Positions 19,764-28,272 of a stretch of DNA of 64,000 nt are shown piece after piece. Every line of letters starts with the position of its first letter. Within the stretch, counting starts at the first letter, position 1. The position numbers were made by a program, and so were the translations under genes. The DNA comes from Hornefia butyriciproducens. Its GTDB lineage: Bacteria; Bacillota; Clostridia; Peptostreptococcales; Anaerovoracaceae. The notes under the pieces are model-generated. The model was not told the DNA's origin. It made no database searches and was given only the letters and a program-made list of their open reading frames with translations. The stretch is from positions 451,731 through 515,730 of the forward strand of contig NZ_VUMZ01000001.1 in the NCBI RefSeq assembly GCF_009695915.1, written 5' to 3'.

Positions 19764-20705
19764 CTACAGCTTTGCGGCGAAATCGAGAATCCTCTTCATC
19801 CGGTTGTTCACGCCGGATTTTTTCAGTGGCGGACTCATCATTTCTCCCAGCTGAGTCAGACTCGCCTCCGGATTATACTGCCGCAGAAGCGCCAGTTCCC
19901 GCAGTTTGGGCGGCAGCGCATCCAAGCCACCGGTTTTTTCAATTCGCCGGATCGCTTCCATCTGTCGCTGAGAGGCGTCCAGCGTCCGGTCTGTATTGGC
20001 TGTGTCGCAGTTCGTCATCCGTACCGCCTGATTCACCAGTTCTTTTTTTATCTTCACATCCTCATATTCCAGAACTTTGGAATGAGCGCCCATAATCGCA
20101 AGCGTATCACTGATGTACTGCGAGTTTTTCATGTAGACCACATACCGGTCCTTTCTCTGCGTGATTTTAGCGGACAGATCGTCAAAAGTATTAATCAGCC
20201 GCCGCAGATCCCTGGCGAGATTTTCACTGCCGCAGACAAACTCCAGATGATAGCCTTTCTCCGGAGAATTCACGCTTCCGGTTCCCAGAAAGATCCCCCT
20301 CAGATACGCCTTCCGGCAGCATCGGGTCTTCACAATTCCGTCGTAGATTCCGTCACTGATATAGTTATTCCCTTCACGGACCAGCAGGATTCCGGTCTCG
20401 CGGAGGATCGATTCGCTGCGCATCTCAGGATCAATCGTCAGAATATAGGTGTGTCCCTTTTTCAGCGCCGAAGCTTCTCCGATCAGCAGTTCCGCTTCAA
20501 TGCGGAAATATTCCTGAAGCATTTTTTTGTAGTGCCGGGCTACCGCCGGACTGTCGGTGGTGACAACGATCTGAAATTTTCCGCCGCCCACCAGCCGGAT
20601 ACTGCCGGACACGCGGAGAAATCCCGCGATTTCCGCCAACTGGCAGCACTTGCGCTCCGGTTCTATACGCGCCAGCTCATTCTTTGTCTCCGATGAAAAC
20701 GACAT
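19764..20705 (-). CDS. whiA: DNA-binding protein WhiA
   Basis: 313 residues, full length. The N-terminal two-thirds is the degenerate LAGLIDADG homing-endonuclease-like domain (SFSSETKNELARIEPERKCC opening); the C-terminal third is the helix-turn-helix (NTDRTLDASQRQMEAIRRI, then LRQYNPEASLTQLGEMM and KSGVNNRMKRI). In Bacillota WhiA influences cell division and chromosome segregation; in actinobacteria it controls sporulation. AGGAGAGCAGGAA precedes the ATG. A strong terminator ends only 13 bases before the start codon, leaving no room for a promoter of its own after it. Confidence 0.95.
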   Translation of the reverse strand: MSFSSETKNELARIEPERKCCQLAEIAGFLRVSGSIRLVGGGKFQIVVTTDSPAVARHYKKMLQEYFRIEAELLIGEASALKKGHTYILTIDPEMRSESILRETGILLVREGNNYISDGIYDGIVKTRCCRKAYLRGIFLGTGSVNSPEKGYHLEFVCGSENLARDLRRLINTFDDLSAKITQRKDRYVVYMKNSQYISDTLAIMGAHSKVLEYEDVKIKKELVNQAVRMTNCDTANTDRTLDASQRQMEAIRRIEKTGGLDALPPKLRELALLRQYNPEASLTQLGEMMSPPLKKSGVNNRMKRILDFAAKL

Positions 20706-20718
20706 TTCCTGCTCTCCT

Positions 20719-20748
20719 AAAAAAATCGGGCAGCCGAACCGGCTGCCC
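20719..20748 (-). terminator. Rho-independent terminator between kce and whiA
   Basis: Minus strand: perfect stem GGGCAGCC / GGCTGCCC with a five-base loop (20728-20748), then GATTTTTTT (T-run 20719-20725). The whiA ribosome binding site follows immediately. Confidence 0.9.
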
Positions 20749-20763
20749 TCGTATCTGCTATGA

Positions 20764-21594
20764 TTATTTCAGCGGCGGCAGGCTCAGGATCTCCCTTGCC
20801 TCTGCCGGCGTCGCGATGGGTCTTCCCAGAAGTTTCGCGATCTCCACAGCCTTGGCGACCATCTCGCCGTTGCTCTTGGCCAGAACGCCCTTCTCCAGGT
20901 ACAGATTGTCCTCGAAGCCGACTCTGACGTGTCCGCCCATGGCGATGGTTCCCGCCGCAATATCCCACGCGGTCTTGCCGATTCCGGTCGCAGTCCAGGT
21001 GGATCCTGCCGGAATGGCATTCTTCATGATCACCAGATCCTCGATGGTCGCATTCATCTGCACGCCCAGCACGAAGTCCCAGTGCAGCGGGTGAACCAGA
21101 AGCCCCTTGCGGTCCGCAACCTTCATCGCCAGGTCGATCATGCCCTTGTCGAATACTTCCAGCTCCGGCTTGATCCCTCTCTCCTTCAGGATCTTCGCGA
21201 AGTTTTCAATCGTAGTATTGGTGTTGACAAAGATGTCGTCTCCGCCGAAGTTGCAGGTGCCGCAGTCCAGCGTCGCCATCTCGGGCGTCGGCGTGATCTC
21301 TGTGGATTCCAGTCTCTCCAGATCGGTCATACCTACCGCTCCGCCGGTAGACGGCTGAATGATGGCGTCCGGGCATTCCTTGCGGATCGCGTCTACACAG
21401 ACCTGAAAACGTTCCTTGCTCTGGGTCGGAGTTCCGTCATCCTCTCTGACGTGAAGATGAATCAGCGCAGCGCCGGCATCATAAGCCGACTTGGCTTCTC
21501 TGACAACTTCCTCCACTGTATAAGGTACGTTCGGATTCTGTTCCTTCGTAACTTCCGCGCCGCAGATGCAGGCACTGATGATTAACTTTTCCAT
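20764..21594 (-). CDS. kce: 3-keto-5-aminohexanoate cleavage enzyme (BKACE family)
   Basis: 276 residues, typical. Kce condenses 3-keto-5-aminohexanoate with acetyl-CoA to give acetoacetate and 3-aminobutyryl-CoA in lysine fermentation. Residues known from the characterised enzyme are present: E14, the zinc ligands H46 and H48 in HLHVRE, S82, and the R-V-G-F-E-D group at 224-229. Other BKACE members act on related beta-keto acids, so the substrate is likely but not proven. It stands alone: no kamA, kamDE, kdd or kal is in the window. It has its own promoter and terminator within the rapZ-whiA block. AAAGGAG lies nine bases before the ATG. Confidence 0.88.
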   Translation of the reverse strand: MEKLIISACICGAEVTKEQNPNVPYTVEEVVREAKSAYDAGAALIHLHVREDDGTPTQSKERFQVCVDAIRKECPDAIIQPSTGGAVGMTDLERLESTEITPTPEMATLDCGTCNFGGDDIFVNTNTTIENFAKILKERGIKPELEVFDKGMIDLAMKVADRKGLLVHPLHWDFVLGVQMNATIEDLVIMKNAIPAGSTWTATGIGKTAWDIAAGTIAMGGHVRVGFEDNLYLEKGVLAKSNGEMVAKAVEIAKLLGRPIATPAEAREILSLPPLK

Positions 21595-21650
21595 AACTGA
21601 TTACTCCTTTAACAATAAAATATGATTTGGTTGATTGGTTCTACACACAT

Positions 21651-21679
21651 ATTCTATCACTAAAGCTCCCGGTGTTCAA
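21651..21679 (-). promoter_or_regulatory. Promoter of kce inside the 3' end of rapZ
   Basis: Minus strand: -35 TTGAAC (21674-21679), 17-base spacer, -10 TAGAAT (21651-21656). The predicted leader is about 50 bases. It makes kce independent of the upstream murB-rapZ genes. Confidence 0.6.
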
Positions 21680-22532
21680 GTGTAACACGATAACCTTCCT
21701 CACGGAAGATTCTCGCCATCTCGTTGGCGAGGGTCACCGAGCGATGCTGCCCTCCGGTGCACCCGAAGGCGATATTCAGATGATTCTTTCCCTCCTTTAC
21801 ATAACAGGGAACGATGGTATCGATCATCACGGTGAGCTGCTCGATGAATTTCTGAGCGATATCGTGCCGCAGCACATACCGCTGGACTTTTTTGTTATTG
21901 CCGGTGAGATGTTTCAGGCTCTCCACATAATAGGGATTCGGGATGAACCGCACGTCGAACACCATGTCGGTCTCCTGGGGAATTCCGTACTTGAAGCCGA
22001 AGGAGATCACGTTAATCGCGAAGGTACTGCTGATGTCGCCGTCCGGATTGTAGAGTTTGCTCATTTCCAGATTGAACTGCGCAACCTTCAGGTTGGTGGT
22101 GTCCAGAACATGATTGGCCCTGGCCCGCAGATCCGCCAGCATACTCCGTTCCTTCTCGATCACTGCCTTGCTTGTCCTTCCCGTGGACAAAGGATGATTC
22201 CTCCGTGTTTCGTTGTACCTGCGGATCAGTGTGGAGTCCGAGGCCTCGATGAACAGAATGCTGAACTCGATATCCTCCCGCATCCTGAGATAGTCGATGG
22301 TATCATTCAGTCCGCTGAAGAACTCGTCGCTGCGGATATCCACAACAAAGGCCGCCTTCGTCATCCGGATCGTCCGGAACATGGCGAGATCCAGGAAGCT
22401 TTTGATCAGCGCCGGAGGCATATTGTCGATACAGTAGTAGCCGTGATCTTCAAACCAGTCTGCAGCGTGAGTCTTCCCTGCGCCGGAAAGTCCGGATATA
22501 ATGACTACTTTCATTTTTTCTTCTTTACTCAT
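21660..22532 (-). CDS. rapZ: RapZ-family nucleotide-binding protein
   Basis: 290 residues, full length. Walker A GLSGAGKT (14-21) opens the N-terminal P-loop domain; the C-terminal domain carries GCTGGQHRSV and the final VTLEHREL typical of RapZ/YvcJ. Enterobacterial RapZ guides RNase E to glmZ; YvcJ of Bacillus is linked to competence. ATG 22532 follows GAGGAGAG and lies three bases beyond the PHP gene stop. A downstream ATG (22514) is possible. Confidence 0.95.
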   Translation of the reverse strand: MSKEEKMKVVIISGLSGAGKTHAADWFEDHGYYCIDNMPPALIKSFLDLAMFRTIRMTKAAFVVDIRSDEFFSGLNDTIDYLRMREDIEFSILFIEASDSTLIRRYNETRRNHPLSTGRTSKAVIEKERSMLADLRARANHVLDTTNLKVAQFNLEMSKLYNPDGDISSTFAINVISFGFKYGIPQETDMVFDVRFIPNPYYVESLKHLTGNNKKVQRYVLRHDIAQKFIEQLTVMIDTIVPCYVKEGKNHLNIAFGCTGGQHRSVTLANEMARIFREEGYRVTLEHREL

Positions 22533-22535
22533 GAG

Positions 22536-23300
22536 CTATCTCTCCTCTATGTTCACGATCCGTTCCAGCGGAAGTCCTGCCTCGAAGGCTCTCGCAAGCC
22601 CGCCCTCAAAGCTTCCGACCCGGTCCGGCGTATGGGCATCACTGCTGATGACGAATTTCACATCCTCTTTCATCGCGATCCGGATTTCCTCCACCGTCAG
22701 GTGGCTGTGCCAGGTACTGATCTCCATCCAGGTGTCCGTCTCTGCACAGGCTCGCGCCAGTGCGGCCATGTCTACCCTGCCTTTGTCTCCCGGATGGGTC
22801 AGCATCCTCAGATTGTTATTGCGGATCGCTGCGATGTTCATGGCGGTATTGGCCCGCGTAAGCGCCCGTCGCGTTCCCGGAAGCCGGATTCCGCGGCTGT
22901 CCAGCCAGTTCCCCAGCATATGCGCATGAAGTGTGCCGAAATGATATCCCGCGAGAACAAAGTCATACCGGCCGAATTCCTCCGGCTGCACATCCAGGCA
23001 GTTTCCGTAGTTCTGAATCACATTCGCCTCGACACTGAGGAATATGCGGATCTGCGGATATTTCTCCTGCAGACGCCGGATCTCCTCCCGCATCTCCGGA
23101 AGCCTGTTCCGGTCCTCGCCGTAGAACAGATGCCCCGGTCCGTGATCGGAAATCGCAACAGCGTCCAGCCCCTTCTCCACCGCCGCCCGGACATTTTCCT
23201 CCATGGTGCCCTTCCCGTGCGGCCGGAGAGTTCCCGGCGAGTACACAGTATGGGTATGAATATCAAAAGTCATTCTGTATCTGCTGAAATCAGTCTCCAA
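22536..23300 (-). CDS. PHP-domain phosphoesterase (YcdX-like)
   Basis: 254 residues from a TTG at 23300, supported by GGAGG nine bases upstream inside murB; an ATG nine codons later lacks a ribosome binding site. Metal-binding motifs of the PHP superfamily are visible: DIHTHT near the start, ISDHGPGHLF, VEANVI, GYHFGTLHAH and a late SSDAHTPD. YcdX-type enzymes are metal-dependent phosphatases; substrate unknown. It lies in the conserved murB-PHP-rapZ order. Confidence 0.9.
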   Translation of the reverse strand: METDFSRYRMTFDIHTHTVYSPGTLRPHGKGTMEENVRAAVEKGLDAVAISDHGPGHLFYGEDRNRLPEMREEIRRLQEKYPQIRIFLSVEANVIQNYGNCLDVQPEEFGRYDFVLAGYHFGTLHAHMLGNWLDSRGIRLPGTRRALTRANTAMNIAAIRNNNLRMLTHPGDKGRVDMAALARACAETDTWMEISTWHSHLTVEEIRIAMKEDVKFVISSDAHTPDRVGSFEGGLARAFEAGLPLERIVNIEER

Positions 23301-24156
23301 TGATGCGAACCTCCGGTTCCAGTACGACGCCGAACTTATCCCTCACTGTGTTCTGCACCAGGTGCATCAAACGGATTATATCATCAGCTGTGGCGTCTCC
23401 TTTGTTGATAATGAATCCGCTATGCTGCTCGGAAACCTGTGCTCCGCCCACTGACAGTCCCTTGAGCCCCGCATCCTGAATCAGTTTTCCGGCGAAGTAG
23501 CCCTCCGGACGTTTGAAAAAACTTCCGGCACTTGGATACTGCACCGGCTGCTTCGCATTCCGCCTTCGGGTAAGCTCGTTCATCTCTGCAGCAATGGCGT
23601 CATGATCACCCGGCTTCAGACCCAGGGTCACCGAAAGGATGATGTCCCCGGAAGTCTGGAAAACACTGTGACGATAGGACAGTTCCATTTCCTCTGCGGC
23701 AACGGTTTCGACCTGTCCCGTCCCGATGCGGAGAATCTGCGCCTCTGTCACTACATCTTTCATCTCTCCGCCGTAGGCGCCGGCGTCCATGAACAGAGCT
23801 CCGCCGATACTTCCCGGAATTCCGCTTGCGAACTCGAATCCGGTCAGATTTGCCGCAAGAGCCGCCTTCGCTGCTGCAGCAACCGATACATCCGCACCGC
23901 AGACCACGGAGACTCCGTGAACGGCGACGGCGCGGAAGTCTCTGCCGAGGCGGATCACGGTTCCTTTGTAGCCCCTGTCCGTGAACAGCGTGTTCGACCC
24001 CTTCCCGAGCATTATACAGGGTTTACCCTCCCTTTTCAGAGACAGAACCGTCTCCGCAAGTTCCTCAGCGGTATCACAGACCACCATTTCCGCAGCTCTT
24101 CCCCCGGCCCGGAACGTTGTATATTCTCTCATGTCAACATCATAAAACTTTCTCAT
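23290..24156 (-). CDS. murB: UDP-N-acetylenolpyruvoylglucosamine reductase
   Basis: 288 residues. MurB reduces UDP-GlcNAc-enolpyruvate to UDP-MurNAc with NADPH and FAD. The FAD-binding part shows MLGKGSNTLFTDRGYKG and GFEFASGIPGSIGGALFMDAGAYG; the C-terminal part has YPSAGSFFKRP with the proton-donor serine and the AQVSEQHSGFIINKG stretch with a conserved glutamate at the end (VLEPEVRIIG). The short type II form. Its ATG overlaps the permease stop (TTATGAG). Confidence 0.96.
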   Translation of the reverse strand: MRKFYDVDMREYTTFRAGGRAAEMVVCDTAEELAETVLSLKREGKPCIMLGKGSNTLFTDRGYKGTVIRLGRDFRAVAVHGVSVVCGADVSVAAAAKAALAANLTGFEFASGIPGSIGGALFMDAGAYGGEMKDVVTEAQILRIGTGQVETVAAEEMELSYRHSVFQTSGDIILSVTLGLKPGDHDAIAAEMNELTRRRNAKQPVQYPSAGSFFKRPEGYFAGKLIQDAGLKGLSVGGAQVSEQHSGFIINKGDATADDIIRLMHLVQNTVRDKFGVVLEPEVRIIGD

Positions 24157-25388
24157 AAAATATCCCTTCGATCGATGTCATATTTATTAAATTCCTGATA
24201 ATCCTTTGTTTCCTCAGCGAGACCCTTACGTCTCAGCCGCTTTTCTGTGTAGATCTTGAAGTAGTGATATATGATGGCGAACACCGGAACGCCCAGAATC
24301 ATTCCCAGGAACCCGAACAGCCCGCCGCCCAGAATGATGGCAAACATGACCCAGAAACTGGACAGACCCGTGGTTCCTCCCAGAATTTTCGGTCCCAGAA
24401 TATTTCCGTCGAACTGCTGCAGCGCGAAGATCATAATCAGAAATTCTCCGGCCTTGATCGGATCAATAACGCAGATGATGATAGCCGACGGCACCGCACC
24501 AATAAATGGCCCGAAGAACGGAATGATGTTCGTCACTCCCACGATGGTGGAGCACAGCGCAACATAAGGAAGGCCAAGGATCTTCATCAGCACGAAGCAG
24601 ATCAGTCCGATAATCAGCGAGTCGATAATCTTTCCGTTGATAAAGCCTCCGAATGTTCTGTTTGTAAAATTGCCGAATTCAAAAATCTCTTCCGCTTTAT
24701 CCCGCCGGAACAGTGCGTAGATGATTTTGCAGATCTCCGCTTTGAATTTCTCTTTGCTGTTCAGAAAGTACACTGCAACGATGATTCCAATCAGAATGTT
24801 CAGGAAGGTCTTAATCGTCATGTACAATCCCTGAGAAATCATTTCCACATATCCGCCTACATTCGGCATAACCCTCTTCTGAATGAATTTCATCAGATAT
24901 TCAGAAGCATGATTCACCGTATTGGTAAAGGAATCTGACAATGCTTCATACCTGCTCCCCGCCAGCATCTTCGTTACCCATTGGCTGAAGTCCTGAATTC
25001 GGTCGGGCATCACCGTCACCAGTGCCACGATACTCTTCACAATCTGAGGGATCAGAAGCGCCGCCACAGCTGCGAACACGGCAATCAGAACGGCCAGCGC
25101 CGCGGTGGTTCCCATGACCTTCGCGAAGATGAACGCCCGTCTTTTATTCTTGCACCGGTTCTCCAATCTGTGATATGTTCGTCTGGTGACCAGATTGAAT
25201 ACCGGGCACAAAAGATACGCCATGATGAGGCCGTAAATAAACGGCTTCAGAATATTGACCAGCGTGCCGATGGCCGATGAAATGTGAGACATATTCTGCA
25301 GTATAAAGTAAAACAGAATGATCGCCACCGCCGTCAGGAACAGCGTCGCCCCAAGCTTCAGATACTTTTCGTCGAAGCGCTCTTTCAA
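24153..25388 (-). CDS. AI-2E/PerM-family membrane permease
   Basis: About 411 residues from TTG 25388, chosen for AGAGG seven bases upstream; the frame reaches 25424 without a better site. Eight or so membrane helices with the family signatures: PFIYGLIMAYLLCPVF near the N-terminus and GVTNIIPFFGPFIGAVPS in the C-terminal half. Members export autoinducer-2 or act as Na+/H+ antiporters or general permeases; the substrate cannot be read here. First gene of the murB-rapZ group. A TAGAAT with a poor -35 lies upstream. Confidence 0.9.
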   Translation of the reverse strand: MKERFDEKYLKLGATLFLTAVAIILFYFILQNMSHISSAIGTLVNILKPFIYGLIMAYLLCPVFNLVTRRTYHRLENRCKNKRRAFIFAKVMGTTAALAVLIAVFAAVAALLIPQIVKSIVALVTVMPDRIQDFSQWVTKMLAGSRYEALSDSFTNTVNHASEYLMKFIQKRVMPNVGGYVEMISQGLYMTIKTFLNILIGIIVAVYFLNSKEKFKAEICKIIYALFRRDKAEEIFEFGNFTNRTFGGFINGKIIDSLIIGLICFVLMKILGLPYVALCSTIVGVTNIIPFFGPFIGAVPSAIIICVIDPIKAGEFLIMIFALQQFDGNILGPKILGGTTGLSSFWVMFAIILGGGLFGFLGMILGVPVFAIIYHYFKIYTEKRLRRKGLAEETKDYQEFNKYDIDRRDIL

Positions 25389-25550
25389 TTTGCTACCTCT
25401 CTTCAAAAATATTATGGTATTCACGGTTATTCTACCACAAAAAAATACTCTTTACCACAGCGGTTCCGGCCCCGCTGTGACTTTTTACATGCCCAGCTAT
25501 GACTTTTTGCTTTTTTGTGATACAATGAGAAACCGGAAAAGGAGCAGACT

Positions 25551-26123
25551 ATGAATTTTTTTGTAATAAGCGATACGCACGGGCATCTGGAAAAGGTCTA
25601 CGATATGTTCGACCGTCTTTCTGAAATGACTATCGACGGGAAACCTGTCGATATGATCCTTCACTGCGGGGATCACCTGCGGGACGGGGAAATCATCGGA
25701 GAGCGGCTTGCCGTACCGGCGGTTTCCGTCGCCGGAAACTGCGACGGCTGTCGGAAGCGGGATTTCCGGGTCGTTCCGTCGCCCGCCGGAAAAATTCTGA
25801 TTACGCACGGGCATCTGGAAGGAGTCGACTACGATCTGTCCACGCTTCGCTATCTGGCGCAGGAAAACGGATGCAGAGCCGCGTGCTTCGGACATACCCA
25901 CGTTCCGGTATTCGAGGATATCGGCGGCGTTCTGATGATCAATCCGGGGAGCCTGACCTTCCCCCGGGACGGGACCACCGGCTCCTGCGCCCTGCTGAAC
26001 GCCACAGAAAACGGGTTCGACGGCGGCATTTATTACTATGAACATCTTTTCGGCGGGAAGGACCGAAAAAAATCCCGGGGAGGATTCCTCCGGGGGATGA
26101 TTAATTACAGCGACAGATTCTGA
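25551..26123 (+). CDS. YfcE/MJ0936-type metallophosphodiesterase
   Basis: 190 residues. Calcineurin-like motifs in order: ISDTHGH (8-14), HCGDHLRDGE, GNCD, THGH and GHTHVP, i.e. the two-metal site of small phosphodiesterases that cleave bis-p-nitrophenyl phosphate-type substrates. AAAAGGAG precedes the ATG. Upstream lies an extended -10 like TGTGATACAAT. The last 60 bases double as the terminator of the convergent flavoprotein gene, with which its 3' end overlaps by 19 bases. Confidence 0.92.
   Translation: MNFFVISDTHGHLEKVYDMFDRLSEMTIDGKPVDMILHCGDHLRDGEIIGERLAVPAVSVAGNCDGCRKRDFRVVPSPAGKILITHGHLEGVDYDLSTLRYLAQENGCRAACFGHTHVPVFEDIGGVLMINPGSLTFPRDGTTGSCALLNATENGFDGGIYYYEHLFGGKDRKKSRGGFLRGMINYSDRF
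26068..26101 (-). terminator. Terminator of the flavoprotein operon, inside the phosphodiesterase gene
   Basis: On the minus strand an imperfect GC-rich hairpin built on GGAGG-AAT-CCTCC with outer C-G pairs is followed by ATTTTTTT. It lies just after the stop at 26105 but within the convergent coding sequence on the plus strand. Confidence 0.6.
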
Positions 26124-27199
26124 TCTGCCGCTTTTTCTTTCCCGCAGATCCTGGCTGCCATCTCTGCCGCGCGCTTCTGGATGCGCAGTCTCTCCAGGAT
26201 GCTGCCGGGATCGTTGGCAGTCTCCACCAGTGCGAAGTTGCCGGGCAGAATAAAGTTTTTGTTGAAGCACATGGCGCCGATAATCTGTTCCGCCACGATG
26301 TCGCCGCCGCTGTATCCGGAAACGACAAGCGCATATACCTTTTTCCCGGAGAAGTCGTTGGTGCGGAACAGTGCCGTCAGGCGGTTGATAAAGGCGGTGA
26401 TATTGGCACTGACCGCATCGTTGTAGTTGGGGCAGATCATGACCAGAGTGTCGCAGCGCAGAATGGCCGGATACACCTGTTCCACCATTACGCCGCCGTA
26501 CAGGCAGTCCCCTTGCTCGCCGAAGTGGACACAGGTTTCGTAGCTGCATCCGCTGCAGTCCACCACAGTTCCGTTGCGCAGAGAAATTTCCGTGATATCG
26601 CAGCGGCCTCCGATACCCTGCCGGATCATTTCCCACAGAAGCAGGGAATTGGATGTGGTGCTGTTGCTGGCGTGTACCGCCAGAACCTTCGGCCTCGGTG
26701 AGAACGGCATCCGAAAGGACAAAATCTTACGCACCAGATTTTCCACGCTGCGGGCGTAGGCTTCGTAATGCCCCACCCGGCTGATTTTACTCATCACGTT
26801 GAAATTGTACAGGTCTCCGGTAGCTTCCACCAGCGCTTTGCCGGGAAACGCAGCGCCCGCTCTGTTCGCAGAGAATACCATCTGCCGTGCCAGATTCTTG
26901 GTGTACAGTTCTCCCTTCCCATCGATCAGGATACCCGCTGTCGTCCCCCGGAGGCTGTCCCGGTTCTCATTCAGCCAGCCGATCAGCCGCTGAGCATCCA
27001 GACATACGCCGCAATGCGGAAGACATACGGCAATGAGCAGAGGGCCTCCATTCCAGCGCTTATTCTCAATCGCACCGGTAAATGCTGCACATCCGCAAAA
27101 CTCCTCCGCGGGGATTTCCCGCAGGGCGCGGTTCAGCACATAATCGATGCGCCGCGTGTTTCCGCCTTCCTCCCATCCGATCTTCAGAACCGTCAACAT
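26105..27199 (-). CDS. Flavodoxin-fold (NADPH-dependent FMN reductase-like) protein with extra N-terminal domain
   Basis: 364 residues in two parts. The C-terminal half (about 165-350) is flavodoxin-like: LAVHASNSTTSNSLLLWEM forms the FMN phosphate loop, CSGCSYETCVHFGEQGDC gives a cluster of four cysteines as in iron-sulfur flavoproteins, and LVMICPNYNDAVSANITAF is the second flavin loop. The N-terminal half (about 1-160) contains CLPHCGVCLD and is unknown to me. Last gene of the four-gene operon from the sigma-54 activator, 20 bases after the dehydrogenase-like gene. Probable redox function; substrate unknown. Confidence 0.7.
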   Translation of the reverse strand: MLTVLKIGWEEGGNTRRIDYVLNRALREIPAEEFCGCAAFTGAIENKRWNGGPLLIAVCLPHCGVCLDAQRLIGWLNENRDSLRGTTAGILIDGKGELYTKNLARQMVFSANRAGAAFPGKALVEATGDLYNFNVMSKISRVGHYEAYARSVENLVRKILSFRMPFSPRPKVLAVHASNSTTSNSLLLWEMIRQGIGGRCDITEISLRNGTVVDCSGCSYETCVHFGEQGDCLYGGVMVEQVYPAILRCDTLVMICPNYNDAVSANITAFINRLTALFRTNDFSGKKVYALVVSGYSGGDIVAEQIIGAMCFNKNFILPGNFALVETANDPGSILERLRIQKRAAEMAARICGKEKAADQNLSL

Positions 27200-27219
27200 C
27201 TCTTCGCCTCGTTTCCTTC

Positions 27220-28272
27220 TTATTCCAGTTCCCGCAGGTGCATATATGCGCCTCGGATCCGTTCATACAGAGCATCCTCCACCATGAGATCTTCAAACTC
27301 GTTTCCGCTGTCGGTCAGCCGGTTGCGGATCCCGAGGAACGCGCCGTCTCCGTCTTTGTTCCCGAACCAGAGAGAGCTGTAATGCCATTGGCCCCGCAGC
27401 GTCAGCAAAATTGAGAGCGCCGCCGAGGAGAGAGCCGGCGCAATGTACGGCTTATATCCCAGCCGCCGTACAATCTGATTTGCGTTCACCGTCAGATCGG
27501 TCAGCTCCCGGGAGAGCCCGTCGTCATAGTGCTCGATGCTGTTCGCAATGACCAGGTCCCGTCCGTGGGGGCCGAATGCCCGTCCTTCCGTCAGATAAGC
27601 GGAGAAACGATCATCCCGCTCTGCGTAATAGGACGCCCGGGCGTTCATCACGCCGAGCCCATAGCCGCGGAACTGCCGGGCATCCAGTCCCGAGCTCCGC
27701 ACAAAGACCTTCGCGAGGGGATCCACAGGATCCGACACCACCGCCACAAGCCCTGAAAACTCCGCTTCTGCGGCCAGCGCTCCATACTGCCGGACCAGAG
27801 TGCGGTTCGTCTCAAGCTGCGCCATCCGCACATCCCCTTTCGCTCCGATCGCAGGAACGCCCCGGCTGGCACAGAAGACCAGAATGTCACAGTCACAGAT
27901 CTGTTCCTGCGGAACGACCCTGATCGGCGGGAGCACGGGATATACGTCAGCCACTGATTCAGCATGCTCCTCCGGTCTGCGGATTTCTTTCGCGGTCTCC
28001 TTCGCGGTGCGGGCTTCCTCCGGTCCCGGATACCGGATCTGATTCATTTCCATCTCCAGACGGGCCAGATTGGCTTCATTCAGATCACAGATTCCAATGC
28101 TCTCCAGCACATCTCCGCCCAGCAGACGAAGCCCGATGAGCATGGTGGTCCCCACGTCACCGAGCGCGATGATATTCAGCCGCAGCTTTTTCTTTCCGTT
28201 CCGGGGATCAAGACCGGTGACCGCGCCGGCGTCCAGTCCCTGCTCCCTCAGAATCTCACTTATTTTTTTCAT
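27220..28272 (-). CDS. Lactate/malate dehydrogenase-like protein
   Basis: 350 residues from ATG 28272, whose ATGA overlaps the stop of the giant upstream gene; an ATG at 28290 lacks a ribosome binding site. The NAD-binding start (LNIIALGDVGTTMLIGLRLLGGD) has the dinucleotide fold, CDLNEANL follows as the second-strand acidic end, VVSDPVDPL matches the LDH/MDH NPVD region, and GRAFGPHGRDLV holds the catalytic histidine. It is diverged from true LDH, and the substrate pocket cannot be assigned. Context links it to the HD/NMNAT/PRTase protein. Confidence 0.75.
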   Translation of the reverse strand: MKKISEILREQGLDAGAVTGLDPRNGKKKLRLNIIALGDVGTTMLIGLRLLGGDVLESIGICDLNEANLARLEMEMNQIRYPGPEEARTAKETAKEIRRPEEHAESVADVYPVLPPIRVVPQEQICDCDILVFCASRGVPAIGAKGDVRMAQLETNRTLVRQYGALAAEAEFSGLVAVVSDPVDPLAKVFVRSSGLDARQFRGYGLGVMNARASYYAERDDRFSAYLTEGRAFGPHGRDLVIANSIEHYDDGLSRELTDLTVNANQIVRRLGYKPYIAPALSSAALSILLTLRGQWHYSSLWFGNKDGDGAFLGIRNRLTDSGNEFEDLMVEDALYERIRGAYMHLRELE

